A stretch of 64,000 nucleotides of DNA from Aminobacter ciceronei (GTDB lineage Bacteria > Pseudomonadota > Alphaproteobacteria > Rhizobiales > Rhizobiaceae): assembly GCF_014138625.1 (NCBI RefSeq), contig NZ_JACJHY010000021.1:62001-126000 (forward strand), given 5' to 3'. Position 1 is the first letter of the stretch, and every line of letters begins with the position of its first letter. The notes beneath the pieces were generated by a model. That model ran no database searches. It saw nothing but the letters and a program-made list of their open reading frames with translations, and had not been told where the DNA came from. Below, one piece after another: positions 38,734 through 48,113 of the stretch. The position numbers and the translations under genes were made by a program.

Positions 38734-38967
38734 GGCGACAGCGATAATCGAATCGCCGGTTCCTGTCACGACGGTCGTTTGTACCAGCGACATCGGCCTC
38801 CAGCTTCGCAAAAGCGTGGGGCGATCAGGCGCGGCCCTGGTCACGAGCGCCGCAACGGGCAAGCGTCGATGTCGAGATTGAACGCGGCAACGGGTGAGAC
38901 GACGTCACCTACGATTTTTAAGTCGGTCCTTAAGTCTCCTGCAATCAGCTGCTGGCATTGTCGCGGC

Positions 38968-40755
38968 ATGAGAATTGCCACGATCACCCACTGGGCCTAC
39001 GGCATCACTGTCGTCCTGACGGCGCTTTCCGGCGTTTCGTTCATCCTGTCGTCCAACAGCGCCCTCCAGGAGCGCGCTGCGGCCGAGGAGCATCTCACGC
39101 TCGACACGCTGGCCGAAGATCTTGCCCTTGGTGCGGAAATGCGCAGCGACGAAGCGAGGCTTTACGTGATGCGCGGTGAGGTGCGCCATCTCCAGGCGTT
39201 TCGCGTGCAAGAGGCTGCGGAACGGCGGCTGGAGACCGTTGCGTCGGACCTGGCGGCCCGCGATCCCGCGCCGGCAGAAGCTGCGGCGCTGCGTGCGATC
39301 AATGCTCACGCGGACGAGCTGGACAAGCTCGAGGCAGCCGCCATAACGGCCTATCAGAACGGCGACAAGACGACCGCGCAGGAAGCTCTTTTCGGCGCCG
39401 AACACGAACGGGTCCAGAATGCGCTGCTTCAGACGGTCACCCATTTCCGCGACCTGACCGCAGCGCGCACGACTGCGGCACTCGATGCGGCTCGCGACCG
39501 CAGCAACTGGTGGAGCCTTGTCGCCAAGGTCATGCTGGCGACCACGGGGGCGCTGTTCGTGGCCGTGCTCTATTTCGTTCTCAGCCGCCGGGTAGCGACG
39601 CCGTTGCGCCACATGACCGGGATCGTCAGCCGGCTGGCCAAGCAGGACTACAGCGTCGAGGTTCCGGTCAATCGTCGGGCCGACGAAATCGGCGAGATGA
39701 GCGATGCCATCGAGGGCTTCCGCACGAACCTGATCGAGCGTGAAAAACTCGACGCCGAACGGCGTGCCGACCAGCATATGAAAGACCTCATCCTCCAGAT
39801 GATGCACCGCGTGCAGGCATGCCGTGACCAGTTGGAGCTGACGGACGTGGTCGTGCGCTTCGCGCCACAGATTTTCCCCGACCTTGCCGGCGGCCTCTAT
39901 GTCCTCAACGAAGGCAAGACAGCGCTGGCACGTGTCGGCCTCTGGCTCGATCCGGATCACTCCGCGGCGGAGTTCCCGGCCACGGCCTGCTGGGGTCTGC
40001 GGCGCGGCCGTACTCATCACAGCGGCGGCAGCGGCGCCGACGTTCCCTGCCAGCACGTGGATCCGCCTGGCGTCGCGACGCTCTGCGTGCCCCTGACGGC
40101 CCAGGGCGACATGATCGGGCTGCTCTATCTCGAAGAGCGCGTCGATGGCGCGCTCGAGCCGGCAGGGCCGCGGCTTTACCTCGAACTCATTGCCGAGAAT
40201 GTCGGCCTTGCCATTGCCAATCTGCAATTGCAGGCAAAGCTGACGGCACTTGCGGTGAGCGATCCGCTCACCGGCCTGTTCAATCGTCGGTTCCTCGACG
40301 AGACGCTGCGGCGGCACGCCCGGGACCACCGGGACGAGCCGCTCGCCTGCCTGATGATCGACATCGACCATTTCAAGCGCTTCAACGATCAGTTCGGCCA
40401 TGACGCCGGCGACCTCGTCATGCAATTCGTCAGGCAGTCGCTGCGCGAAGCCTGTGCGTCGTCCGGCGATGCTTTCCGCTTCGGCGGCGAGGAATTCACC
40501 GCCCTTCTGCCGTCCTTCGGCGAGGCGGACGCGATGGTGCTTGCCGACATGCTGCGCGACAAGATCGGCGGCTTCGCACTCTCTTATGCCGGCCAGCGTC
40601 TCGGCGCCGTCTCCGTCTCCGTCGGCGTGGCGGTGTCCCCGGCGGGCGGTTCGGTCGAGACACTTGTGACGCGTGCCGACGCGGCCCTGCTGGAGGCGAA
40701 AGCCGGCGGCCGCAACCGGACGATTGCTGCAAGCAACATCAGAAAATCGGCCTGA
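38968..40755 (+). CDS. Membrane-bound diguanylate cyclase (HAMP-GAF-GGDEF)
   Basis: A 595-residue signalling protein predicted to make cyclic di-GMP. A helix at residues about 10-30 and another at about 185-205 frame a periplasmic helical sensor. A HAMP domain (TPLRHMTGIVSRLAKQDYSVEVP...DEIGEMSDAI), a GAF-like domain (about 280-410) and a C-terminal GGDEF domain follow. The active site is FGGEEF, so catalysis is expected. The usual RxxD inhibitory site is absent: the residues read SSGD. The ATG at 38968 was chosen at the first hydrophobic helix; the frame is open far upstream over dapE. Confidence 0.9.
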   Translation: MRIATITHWAYGITVVLTALSGVSFILSSNSALQERAAAEEHLTLDTLAEDLALGAEMRSDEARLYVMRGEVRHLQAFRVQEAAERRLETVASDLAARDPAPAEAAALRAINAHADELDKLEAAAITAYQNGDKTTAQEALFGAEHERVQNALLQTVTHFRDLTAARTTAALDAARDRSNWWSLVAKVMLATTGALFVAVLYFVLSRRVATPLRHMTGIVSRLAKQDYSVEVPVNRRADEIGEMSDAIEGFRTNLIEREKLDAERRADQHMKDLILQMMHRVQACRDQLELTDVVVRFAPQIFPDLAGGLYVLNEGKTALARVGLWLDPDHSAAEFPATACWGLRRGRTHHSGGSGADVPCQHVDPPGVATLCVPLTAQGDMIGLLYLEERVDGALEPAGPRLYLELIAENVGLAIANLQLQAKLTALAVSDPLTGLFNRRFLDETLRRHARDHRDEPLACLMIDIDHFKRFNDQFGHDAGDLVMQFVRQSLREACASSGDAFRFGGEEFTALLPSFGEADAMVLADMLRDKIGGFALSYAGQRLGAVSVSVGVAVSPAGGSVETLVTRADAALLEAKAGGRNRTIAASNIRKSA

Positions 40756-40864
40756 GGCGCAGGTCGGCTCCCTGCCGGCGACCGCCATGATGCCATGCTC
40801 CCCGGTCTGGCAGGCATTGCCACGCCGGGTCTGCTGTCGCTTATAGTGGACTTCGGGAGGGCGC

Positions 40865-41884
40865 ATGGCCAAGGATCATCGGATGATCGTCGTCGCTGGT
40901 GCCGGCAGCATCGGCTGCCACGCCGGGGCGTGCCTGGCGCTGGCCGGGCGCGACGTGAGCCTGTTGGCGCGGCCTCGCGTCACTGCCGCGATCAAGGCCG
41001 GCGGCCTGCGGGTCAGCGACATCGACGGCTTCGACCGCCTGCTTGCCGCCGGCGCCATCGCAGTCACGATCGACCCCTCGGTGCTGTCCCACGCCGATGT
41101 CGTGCTGGTTGCCGTCAAGAGCGGCGACACAGCCGCCATGGCCGAGCTTGTCGCCCGGCATGCGCCGGAAAGTGCCGTCGTCGTCAGTTTGCAGAACGGC
41201 ATCGACAACGCAGCCAAGCTGCGCGCAGCGCTCGGCCGGCGCCGGGTGGTGGCCGGAATGGTACCGTTCAACGTCGTCCAGTCGGCCGAAGGCGAGCTGC
41301 CGCTCCGTGTCCACCGCGCCAGTGCCGGGACTGTGCTGATCGAGGCCGGAGACGAGCGTCTGCGCGAGCTGCTCGACGTCGAGGGCTTTGCGGTCGCCAC
41401 CCACACCGACATGCCGGCCGTCCAGTGGGGTAAGCTTTTGATGAACCTCAACAATGCGCTTGTCGCGCTGTCCGGATTGCCGCTGGCGGCACAACTGGCG
41501 GACGCCAGCTGGCGCCGCATCCTCGCCGGGCAGATCGACGAGGCGCTGGCGGCGATGAAGGCGAATGGCATCGTTCCCGCAAAGGCAGCGGCAGTGCCGC
41601 CCGCATTGTTGCCGACGGTACTGCGCCTGCCCGACTGGCTGTTCCTGCGCCTGGCCAGGCGCATGCTGGCCATCGACCCGACGGCGCGCTCGTCGATGTG
41701 GGAGGACCTGCAACGGCGGCGCGGGACCGAGATCGATGCGCTTCAGGGCACCATCCTCGGGCTCGCGCGAAAAGCCGGCACCCCGGCCACGCTGACCGAG
41801 CGCATCGTCGCCCTGGTGCGCGACGCGGAAGCCAGGGGCAAGGGGTCGCCCAGGCTGAAGCCGGAGCAGGTTGCCGGCAGCTAG
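40865..41884 (+). CDS. 2-dehydropantoate 2-reductase family protein
   Basis: A 339-residue ApbA/PanE-type NADPH-dependent reductase. It has the Rossmann GAGSIGCHAGACLALAG near the N-terminus, VKSGDTAAM and the conserved SLQNGIDN. The C-terminal domain carries the catalytic lysine and asparagine (WGKLLMNLNNAL) and SSMWEDLQRRRGTEIDALQG. In pantothenate synthesis it would reduce ketopantoate, but many paralogues act on other 2-keto acids and there is no panB or panC nearby. It ends 4 bp into the convergent neighbour. Confidence 0.9.
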   Translation: MAKDHRMIVVAGAGSIGCHAGACLALAGRDVSLLARPRVTAAIKAGGLRVSDIDGFDRLLAAGAIAVTIDPSVLSHADVVLVAVKSGDTAAMAELVARHAPESAVVVSLQNGIDNAAKLRAALGRRRVVAGMVPFNVVQSAEGELPLRVHRASAGTVLIEAGDERLRELLDVEGFAVATHTDMPAVQWGKLLMNLNNALVALSGLPLAAQLADASWRRILAGQIDEALAAMKANGIVPAKAAAVPPALLPTVLRLPDWLFLRLARRMLAIDPTARSSMWEDLQRRRGTEIDALQGTILGLARKAGTPATLTERIVALVRDAEARGKGSPRLKPEQVAGS

Positions 41885-42579
41885 CGCCGGGCTGTTTCGA
41901 TCATCGTGATCTTCTGCCAGATCTTGCGCGACAGGTTCGAGCCGAGCTCCTCGATGTCGTTGACCGCCTTCAGCACGACGTCGTCATTGACCGATTGCGC
42001 GAAAAGGGCGGCCAGCTTGCCGGTCAGCGACAGCATTTCGGAGCAATAGTCGAGATAACGCGCAAGGTCCGCCGACTTGGTGATGCGTGCCGGCGAATGC
42101 GGGGTCGGGCTGAAGCTTTCAGACAGCGTTGCCGGATCCTTGGTCAGCTGGTGCATGTCGATGACGTGGATCAGCGAGCGCAGCCCGTGCAGTTGCCTGA
42201 ACGTGCGCTTGCGCTTGATGTGTTCCTCGACGCGGATCAGCGCGAGGAAACCGAGCCCAGCGAGGATCAGCGTGTTGAGCGAGGCCTCGATGCCTTGCAC
42301 GAAATCGAACGCGCCGGTCGAGATGCGGTCGAAGGACAGGATCGTGCCGATGAACAGGAAGATGCCGGCGCCCGACGCGATGGCAAGCCCGATCAGGATG
42401 CGCAGCCACCAGATCGGCTGCTCCAGCGCCTTGGCCGAAGCGGCGAGGTCGCGTGCCAGGCGGACAAGCTCCTGGCTGACGCGGGACAGGCCGGCATCGG
42501 GGAACCGTTCGCTCACGCGCTGGCTCAACGTCTCGGCTGTTGCGATGATCTTGGCCGGGTCGAGCGTTCTGTAAGACAT
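41881..42579 (-). CDS. Hypothetical protein with two transmembrane segments
   Basis: A 232-residue protein with a helical N-terminal region, two hydrophobic helices (WLRILIGLAIASGAGIFLFIGTIL, about residues 58-82, and SLNTLILAGLGFLALIRVEE, about 97-116), and a soluble, helical C-terminal half containing IHVIDMHQLTKDPA. I do not recognise a named domain. It follows two DUF805 genes on the same strand 23 bp away, so the three are probably one unit. Confidence 0.75.
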   Translation of the reverse strand: MSYRTLDPAKIIATAETLSQRVSERFPDAGLSRVSQELVRLARDLAASAKALEQPIWWLRILIGLAIASGAGIFLFIGTILSFDRISTGAFDFVQGIEASLNTLILAGLGFLALIRVEEHIKRKRTFRQLHGLRSLIHVIDMHQLTKDPATLSESFSPTPHSPARITKSADLARYLDYCSEMLSLTGKLAALFAQSVNDDVVLKAVNDIEELGSNLSRKIWQKITMIETARR

Positions 42580-42602
42580 CGAACCCGGGCCTTTTTGCGC
42601 GG

Positions 42603-42974
42603 TTACTTCGGCGCGTTGGTGGTGTTACCGAACTGGTTCGGGCCCGGCGTGCCGGGGAAGAAGCACAGCGCGATGAAGGCAAAGATCGACACCACCGGGA
42701 TGAACAGCGCGACCGCAAACAGGCCGGGTTTGTCGAAGTCATGCAGGCGTTTGACGCTGAAGGCGATATGCGCCCACAGGAAGGTCAGGAAGGTTGCGCC
42801 GAACAGCATCGACCAGACCTGCGCCGCACCGCTTTCGGGGTGCACACGCATGAACTGGTAGAGCGGGAACGACATCACCACCAGCATGAACAGGAAGCCG
42901 AGCAGGTAGGCCGCGCGGTTGACGCGGCCCGAAAAGCGAAAGAACAACCAGAAGAAATCGACGTTGTTAGGCAA
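42603..42974 (-). CDS. DUF805 membrane protein (second of a tandem pair)
   Basis: A 123-residue membrane protein with the DUF805 signature: an N-terminal FFRFSGRVNRAAYL, about three or four helices, VKRLHDFDKPG in the loop and GPNQFGN at the C-terminus. The function of DUF805 is unknown. Its start overlaps the stop of the first DUF805 gene by 8 bp. Confidence 0.88.
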   Translation of the reverse strand: MPNNVDFFWLFFRFSGRVNRAAYLLGFLFMLVVMSFPLYQFMRVHPESGAAQVWSMLFGATFLTFLWAHIAFSVKRLHDFDKPGLFAVALFIPVVSIFAFIALCFFPGTPGPNQFGNTTNAPK

Positions 42975-43320
42975 GCGGATCCGGTCCGAATTGGTTGGCG
43001 CCCCTGGTGCCTTCGAGGATGCCGAGTTCGACCAGGATCCAGATGGCGCCGATGACGGGCACGAGTGCGATCAGGCTCCACCAGCCCGACTTGTCGCGGT
43101 CATGCCAGCGTTTGGCATAGATTGCCAGTGCGAAATAGATCATGCCGATGGTGACGATGATGGAGATGACGCCGGCGCCTGAGTTGCCGATGTCGAGGCC
43201 GAGCATCATGTCGAGCAGGTTGGCGACGATGCTGACGACGATCATCACGCCGATGCCGGCCCAGAACTTGGCCCGGTTGATACGACCATCGAAGCTGGTC
43301 AGAAGATACTTCCAGTCCAT
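42967..43320 (-). CDS. DUF805 membrane protein (first of a tandem pair)
   Basis: A 117-residue DUF805 protein. It starts MDWKYLLTSFDGRINRAKFW, contains AKRWHDRDKSGWW and ends in GANQFGPDP, the same landmarks as its downstream neighbour. The two pairs of landmarks show that they are diverged tandem copies. ATG 43320 was chosen because the ten codons upstream lie outside the family pattern. Confidence 0.88.
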   Translation of the reverse strand: MDWKYLLTSFDGRINRAKFWAGIGVMIVVSIVANLLDMMLGLDIGNSGAGVISIIVTIGMIYFALAIYAKRWHDRDKSGWWSLIALVPVIGAIWILVELGILEGTRGANQFGPDPLA

Positions 43321-43392
43321 TTCACCCCTCCGAAGCCAACCGGCGCACATTTCTCGTGCGCCGGTCGAAGTTGCTTCGGTTTCAGTGAAAGA

Positions 43393-44247
43393 TCAATCGC
43401 GCAGCAGTTCGTTGATCGAGGTCTTGGACCGGGTCTTGGCGTCGACGCGCTTGACGATGACGGCGCAGTAGAGGCTTGGGCCGGCATCGCCGTTCGGCAA
43501 CGGCTTGCCCGGCAGCGAGCCGGCGACGACGACCGAATTGGCCGGCACTTCGCCGTAGAACACTTCGCCGGTGGCGCGGTCGACGATCTTGGTCGACTGG
43601 CCGATGAACACGCCCATGCCGAGCACCGAGCCTTCGCGCACGATGCAGCCCTCGACGACCTCCGAGCGCGCGCCGATGAAGCAGTTGTCCTCGATGATGG
43701 TCGGGCCGGCCTGCATCGGCTCGAGCACGCCACCGATGCCGACGCCGCCGGACAGGTGCACGTTCTTGCCGATCTGGGCGCAGGAGCCGACCGAGGCCCA
43801 GGTGTCGACCATGGTGCCGGTGTCGACATAGGCGCCGACATTGACGAAGGACGGCATCAAAACGGCTCCCGGAGCGACGAAGGCCGACTTGCGCACGACG
43901 GCTGAAGGCACGGCGCGGAAGCCGGCCTTTTCGAAGTCGACAGCACCCCAGCCGTCAAACTTGGACGGCACCTTGTCCCACCACGAGCCGCCGCCGGGCG
44001 CGCCCGAGATCAGCTCCATCGGGTTGAGGCGGAAGGACAGCAGCACCGCCTTCTTGAGCCACTGGTTGACCTGCCACTTGCCGTCGTCCTGGCGCTGGGC
44101 GACACGGGCCGTACCCTTGTCCAAAAGGTCGAGTGCGGTCTCGATGGCGTCGCGGATTTCGCCGCGGGTCGACGTCGAAATGCCGTCGCGTTCCTCGAAC
44201 GCCCGATCAATTGTCTTTTCCAGGCTGGCGAGATCGGGCTTCGACAT
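43393..44247 (-). CDS. dapD: 2,3,4,5-tetrahydropyridine-2,6-dicarboxylate N-succinyltransferase
   Basis: A 284-residue left-handed beta-helix succinyltransferase of the lysine/DAP pathway. It has [26 protein letters not shown] in the N-terminal half, then hexapeptide repeats ([51 protein letters not shown]), which are diagnostic. The start [11 protein letters not shown] (ATG 44247) is used; an ATG two codons upstream is possible. It supplies the substrate later processed by DapE. Confidence 0.96.
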   Translation of the reverse strand: MSKPDLASLEKTIDRAFEERDGISTSTRGEIRDAIETALDLLDKGTARVAQRQDDGKWQVNQWLKKAVLLSFRLNPMELISGAPGGGSWWDKVPSKFDGWGAVDFEKAGFRAVPSAVVRKSAFVAPGAVLMPSFVNVGAYVDTGTMVDTWASVGSCAQIGKNVHLSGGVGIGGVLEPMQAGPTIIEDNCFIGARSEVVEGCIVREGSVLGMGVFIGQSTKIVDRATGEVFYGEVPANSVVVAGSLPGKPLPNGDAGPSLYCAVIVKRVDAKTRSKTSINELLRD

Positions 44248-44390
44248 AAACATCTCCGTTACGGGCCGTTAAGGTTAAGGCTTCTAAGCTGGCATAAAAT
44301 CGCGCGGACCCTATTTCAGGCTTATCTGGGGGTCAATCGCGGTGACGCCGCGGAATGTCGCGGGCAACGAAATTTGAGGTCGAGCATATA

Positions 44391-45230
44391 ATGAATCCAA
44401 TGGACAAGGCTGGCTGGACGCCGCTGCCGCACTCCGACGAGGATCTCGAGCGTTCCAAGAGTGTGCCCGACACGCCGCAGACGCGCGCCTCGACATACAG
44501 GCTTGCCTGGAATGATGAAGACTTCATGACCCAGCGCGACCTGCGCCCGGTGCGGCTGCAGCTCGAACTGCTCAAGACCGAGATGATCCTCGCCGAGCGC
44601 GGCATACGTTCGACGGTCATCCTGTTTGGTGGTGCGCGCATTCCGGAGCCGGGCGGCGAGGCCTGGGCTGCCAAGAACGAGACGCAGCGCAAGAACCTCG
44701 AGGCCAACAGCAGATATTATGACGAGGCGCGCAAGTTTGCCCGCCTGTGCTCGCAGCATTCGGCCGCGTCCTACTATCGCGAGTTCGTCGTCGTCACCGG
44801 CGGCGGGCCGGGCGTTATGGAAGCCGGCAACCGCGGTGCCGACGACGTCGGAGCCCCCTCGATCGGCCTCAACATCGTCTTGCCGCACGAGCAGGCGCCC
44901 AACCCCTATGTGACGCCGGAGCTGTGCTTCAATTTCCACTATTTCGCCATCCGCAAGATGCACTTCGTCATGCGCGCCAAGGCGGTCGCCGTGTTCCCCG
45001 GCGGCTTCGGCACGATGGACGAGTTCTTCGAAACGCTGACGCTGATCCAGACGGGGCGTATGGAGCGGGTGCCAGTCATCCTGTTCGGCAAGTCATTCTG
45101 GGAGCGGGCGATCGACCTCGATTTCCTCGCCGATCAGGGCACGATCACGCCCGGCGACCAGGACATCATCGACTTTGTCGACACCGCCGACGAGGCCTGG
45201 GACATCATCGCCAGATTCTACAGCCTTTGA
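44391..45230 (+). CDS. LOG family protein (TIGR00730-type Rossmann fold)
   Basis: A 279-residue protein of the LOG/lysine-decarboxylase-like family, whose studied members hydrolyse nucleoside 5'-monophosphates at the N-glycosidic bond, releasing cytokinin bases or other nucleobases. The motifs GGGPGVMEAGNRGADD and PGGFGTMDEFFETLTLIQTGR are intact. The N-terminal about 80 residues form an extension seen in the longer bacterial type. ATG 44391 was chosen; ATG 44355 is also in frame. Its last 138 bp overlap the DUF817 gene tail to tail. Confidence 0.88.
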   Translation: MNPMDKAGWTPLPHSDEDLERSKSVPDTPQTRASTYRLAWNDEDFMTQRDLRPVRLQLELLKTEMILAERGIRSTVILFGGARIPEPGGEAWAAKNETQRKNLEANSRYYDEARKFARLCSQHSAASYYREFVVVTGGGPGVMEAGNRGADDVGAPSIGLNIVLPHEQAPNPYVTPELCFNFHYFAIRKMHFVMRAKAVAVFPGGFGTMDEFFETLTLIQTGRMERVPVILFGKSFWERAIDLDFLADQGTITPGDQDIIDFVDTADEAWDIIARFYSL

Positions 45231-46082
45231 GCCGGCGTCCACCGGCAGCGGCCGGTGGACGAGCGTCACCAGCACGAAGGAGATGATCATCAGCAGATAC
45301 CAGGCGCCGAGCTTCTGGATCGAGACCGGCGTCCAGCCATCGTGCTGGCCGGGATAGATCCAGGCGCGCGACCAAGTGCCGATGTTCTCGGCAAACCAGA
45401 TGAACAGCGAAACCAGCAGGAAGCCGAGCAAAAGCGGCATGCGGTGGCGGAAGCGGAAGACGCGGTAGTGCACGACGGTGCGGAAATAGAGCAGTGCTGT
45501 GACGGCAAACAGTCCGTAGCGGATATCGATGACGAAGTGGTGGGCGAAGAAGTTGACGTAGATCGCCGCGCACAGAAGCATCGTTGCCCATAACGGAGGA
45601 TAATGCGTGTAGCGCATGTCGAAGATGCGGCTGACGCGGGCGAGGTAGGAGCCGACGGCCGCATACATGAAGCCCGAAAACAACGGGACCGCGCCGATGC
45701 GGAACAGGCTGTCTTCCGGGTAGGCCCAGGAACCTGCCTGTGTCTTGAATACCTCCATGGCCGTGCCGACGATGTGGAAGATCAGGATAACCTTGGCTTC
45801 CGACGGCTTTTCCAGCTTGAGCGCCAGCATCGCCAGCTGGATGGCGACGGCCGAGAGGAACAGGAAGTCGTAGCGGGCAAGGGCGCCGCCGTCCGGCCAC
45901 CACAGCTTGGTTGCCATGATCAGCCCCAGCATGGCACCGCCGAACAGACAGGCCCAGGCCTGTTTCAGCCCGAAGACGAGGAATTCGACGACCGCGCCAG
46001 AGAGGCCTCCGGCGGGCAGGCGGTCGAGAACGGCATGGGCCGCTGCATCGATCCGCGCCTCGACGGAGGTAAAACGGCTCAA
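45093..46082 (-). CDS. DUF817 membrane protein with extended C-terminus
   Basis: A 329-residue protein with about eight hydrophobic helices and the DUF817 pattern (KQAWACLFGGAMLGLIMATKLWWP; TQAGSWAYPE; HYPPLWATMLLCAAIYVNFFAHHF; FAENIGTWSRAWIYPGQHDGW). Function unknown. After the last helix (FVLVTLVHRPLPVD) about 45 further residues are encoded opposite the 3' end of the LOG gene. This tail is probably a lost-stop extension. Its start overlaps the nucleotidase stop by 4 bp. Confidence 0.85.
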   Translation of the reverse strand: MSRFTSVEARIDAAAHAVLDRLPAGGLSGAVVEFLVFGLKQAWACLFGGAMLGLIMATKLWWPDGGALARYDFLFLSAVAIQLAMLALKLEKPSEAKVILIFHIVGTAMEVFKTQAGSWAYPEDSLFRIGAVPLFSGFMYAAVGSYLARVSRIFDMRYTHYPPLWATMLLCAAIYVNFFAHHFVIDIRYGLFAVTALLYFRTVVHYRVFRFRHRMPLLLGFLLVSLFIWFAENIGTWSRAWIYPGQHDGWTPVSIQKLGAWYLLMIISFVLVTLVHRPLPVDAGSKAVESGDDVPGLVGGVDKVDDVLVAGRDRALIGEEIEVDRPLPE

Positions 46083-46789
46083 GCGGCGTTGGCCTCGACG
46101 ATGGTGGTCAGGAAGCTTGCGAGATCGTCGGTGACGTAGTCGACGTCGTCCTCATGGGTCGGATCGCTTTCCCAGATCTCGGAGAAGGTCGGCTCGAAAT
46201 TGCGCGGCACGATCAAGACCGTGGTCATGCCGAGCGACTTCGGCACCGACAGGTTACGCGCCAGGTCCTCGAACATGACAGCGTTGGCGCCTGTCACCTT
46301 GTGCAAGGCGGCGAAGGTCTCGTAGGGCTGGCGCGCCGGCTTGGGCGTAAGCCCTGCGGCGACGATGTCGAAGATGTCGTCGAAATGGTCGAGGATGCCG
46401 AGCTGGCGCGCGGTGCGCTCGGCATGGCTGCGGTTGCCGTTGGTGAAGATGAACTTGCGGCCCGGCAATTGGCGGATGGCGGCACCCAGCACCGGGTCCG
46501 GCACAAGCCAGGAATAGTCGATGTCGTGGACGTGTTCGAGGAACGCGTCGGGGTCGATGCCGTGACGCTGCATCAGCCCGTTCAGCGTCGTGCCGTACTC
46601 CAGATAGAGCTCCTTCTGGAGCTTGCGCGCATCCTCGCGCGACAAGGTCAGAAGCTCCGCGACATAGCCGGTCATCTTCACGTCGATCTGCGAAAACAGA
46701 TTCGAGTGGTGCGGATACAGCGTGTTGTCGAGGTCGAAGACCCAGTCGGTGACGTGGTCGAAGCGAGCGGGATCGGGTGTGTCGGTCAT
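46079..46789 (-). CDS. Pyrimidine 5'-nucleotidase-like HAD hydrolase
   Basis: A 236-residue HAD-superfamily phosphatase. The nucleophile motif is VFDLDNTLYP (D19, D21), motif II is in FTNGNRSHA, and a C-terminal FEDLARN carries the metal-binding acid. It fits the pyrimidine 5'-nucleotidase (SDT1/PHM8-like) group that dephosphorylates nucleotides. In many Rhizobiales it lies beside dapD and argB. Here dapD is about 1.8 kb away and argB about 6.2 kb away because of intervening genes. Confidence 0.9.
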   Translation of the reverse strand: MTDTPDPARFDHVTDWVFDLDNTLYPHHSNLFSQIDVKMTGYVAELLTLSREDARKLQKELYLEYGTTLNGLMQRHGIDPDAFLEHVHDIDYSWLVPDPVLGAAIRQLPGRKFIFTNGNRSHAERTARQLGILDHFDDIFDIVAAGLTPKPARQPYETFAALHKVTGANAVMFEDLARNLSVPKSLGMTTVLIVPRNFEPTFSEIWESDPTHEDDVDYVTDDLASFLTTIVEANAA

Positions 46790-46966
46790 GCCGCCCTTAT
46801 GCCACGGTTCGAGAATTTTGGAAGCACCTGCATAAGGCCAGTCTGGCTCTCGACAATGGCCAAAATTCGTTGGACACCAGATTCAACATGGTGGGTCAAA
46901 TTTTAACTACCGATGAAAGATGACCTTCAGTTGATGCTGGCATTCCAAAGCCGGCAGGGAGTCGAA

Positions 46967-47728
46967 ATGAAAATCGTCGTTCTTAAAACAGCCGCTGTGA
47001 CCTTGATTTCAATCTTGGGTTCGCTTGCACTGGTCTTGACGATCGTGCCGGCGCTGGGAGGAACAGTTGGCGCCATCGCCTGGCTGATGTGCTTGCTGTG
47101 CCCACTGTTCATTGCGCCTCCGCTGGGTTTCTTCACCTTCATGCAGGAGAGGAAGCTCAAGCTTGCCCATGAAGACCTGACACGGGCCCACGCTCAACTC
47201 GCCGCCGCCCATCGCCGCCTGTCGGAAAAGGCGAGCCGCGACGAGATGACAGGCATGCTCAACCGCGAGAACTTCTTTGCCGCGCTCGACGGCAGCAGGC
47301 GCAAGAGCGATCGCGGCGCGCTGCTGATCATCGACGCCGACCACTTCAAGCAGATCAATGACAGTTTCGGCCACCTGACTGGCGACCAGGCGTTGCTGCA
47401 GATCGCTGCCGCCATCACCCGTGGCGTGCGCGGCGGCGACATCCTTGGCCGCATCGGCGGCGAGGAGTTTGGCGCCTTCCTCGTCGGCGCGACGGTTGAC
47501 GAAGCCAAGCTGGTGGCTGAACGCATTCGCAGCGAGGTCGAGGCACTACGCTTCCAGCCAAGCGACGAGCGTGCCGTGCCGCTGACGGTAAGCATTGGCG
47601 GCACCGACTGCGAAGCGGAAGCAAATGTTTCCGAACTCATGCGCAACGCCGACAAGCGCCTCTATGAGGCCAAGCGCCGTGGCCGCAACCGGGCCATCTT
47701 CGACATGGGCGTTCCGGAAGCGGCGTAA
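46967..47728 (+). CDS. Membrane diguanylate cyclase (GGDEF)
   Basis: A 253-residue protein with two N-terminal helices (about residues 5-60), a short coiled coil and a GGDEF domain. The active site is IGGEEF, and an RGGD motif five residues before it is a complete RxxD inhibitory site, so product feedback is likely. The ATG at 46967 has AGGGAG six nt upstream; an in-frame ATG at 46913 lacks one. It differs from the larger GGDEF protein at 38968, which lacks the inhibitory site. Confidence 0.9.
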   Translation: MKIVVLKTAAVTLISILGSLALVLTIVPALGGTVGAIAWLMCLLCPLFIAPPLGFFTFMQERKLKLAHEDLTRAHAQLAAAHRRLSEKASRDEMTGMLNRENFFAALDGSRRKSDRGALLIIDADHFKQINDSFGHLTGDQALLQIAAAITRGVRGGDILGRIGGEEFGAFLVGATVDEAKLVAERIRSEVEALRFQPSDERAVPLTVSIGGTDCEAEANVSELMRNADKRLYEAKRRGRNRAIFDMGVPEAA

Positions 47729-48113
47729 CGGCGTGCAAAACAGTCACACGGTTTGCGACAGGGGCGGTGGCGTTTGCCGTCGCCCATTTTGCTTTTGAGC
47801 TCGCCCGTTACCACTCGCTGCGGCGAAGATCCTTCGCGAAGATCGCGGTACATTCCAGCCGACCGAAGGCCAAGAAATGAACATGGGCTTAGACAGCCCG
47901 TCGATTCGCCCTACATCGACCGCGTAGGTCTCTGACGCAACCGTCATCGCTGGCGCAACGTTTTCTCTGAATCTGTCGAAACCAGGCGGTTCAGAACGAC
48001 ATACGTCCGCATGCATGATGCGACCTCGAAGCAGATGCCTGCATGGAATCGTTCGGTGGCCTCACGGGCAGTGGCAGTCCAACTGTCGGCTTTCGAAGTC
48101 AAAGGAACCGGAA
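47729..48113. other. Intergenic stretch before the MFS gene
   Basis: This 385-bp gap contains the GGDEF terminator at its left end. I see no convincing gene; the MFS promoter should lie in its right half. Confidence 0.45.
47762..47796 (+). terminator. Rho-independent terminator after the GGDEF gene
   Basis: Ten continuous pairs, two of them G-U, join 47762-47771 with 47776-47785 around a 4-nt loop. ATTTTGCTTTT follows. Confidence 0.72.

Noticed and set aside
37798-38967. Upstream extension of the GGDEF frame by 390 codons
   Set aside because: This part is antisense to dapE and has no recognisable domain. The family-like N-terminal helix starts at 38968.
40800-41700. Antisense frames of 265-290 codons over the PanE-like gene
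   Set aside because: They have no signal, domain or start context; the plus-strand gene has complete reductase motifs.
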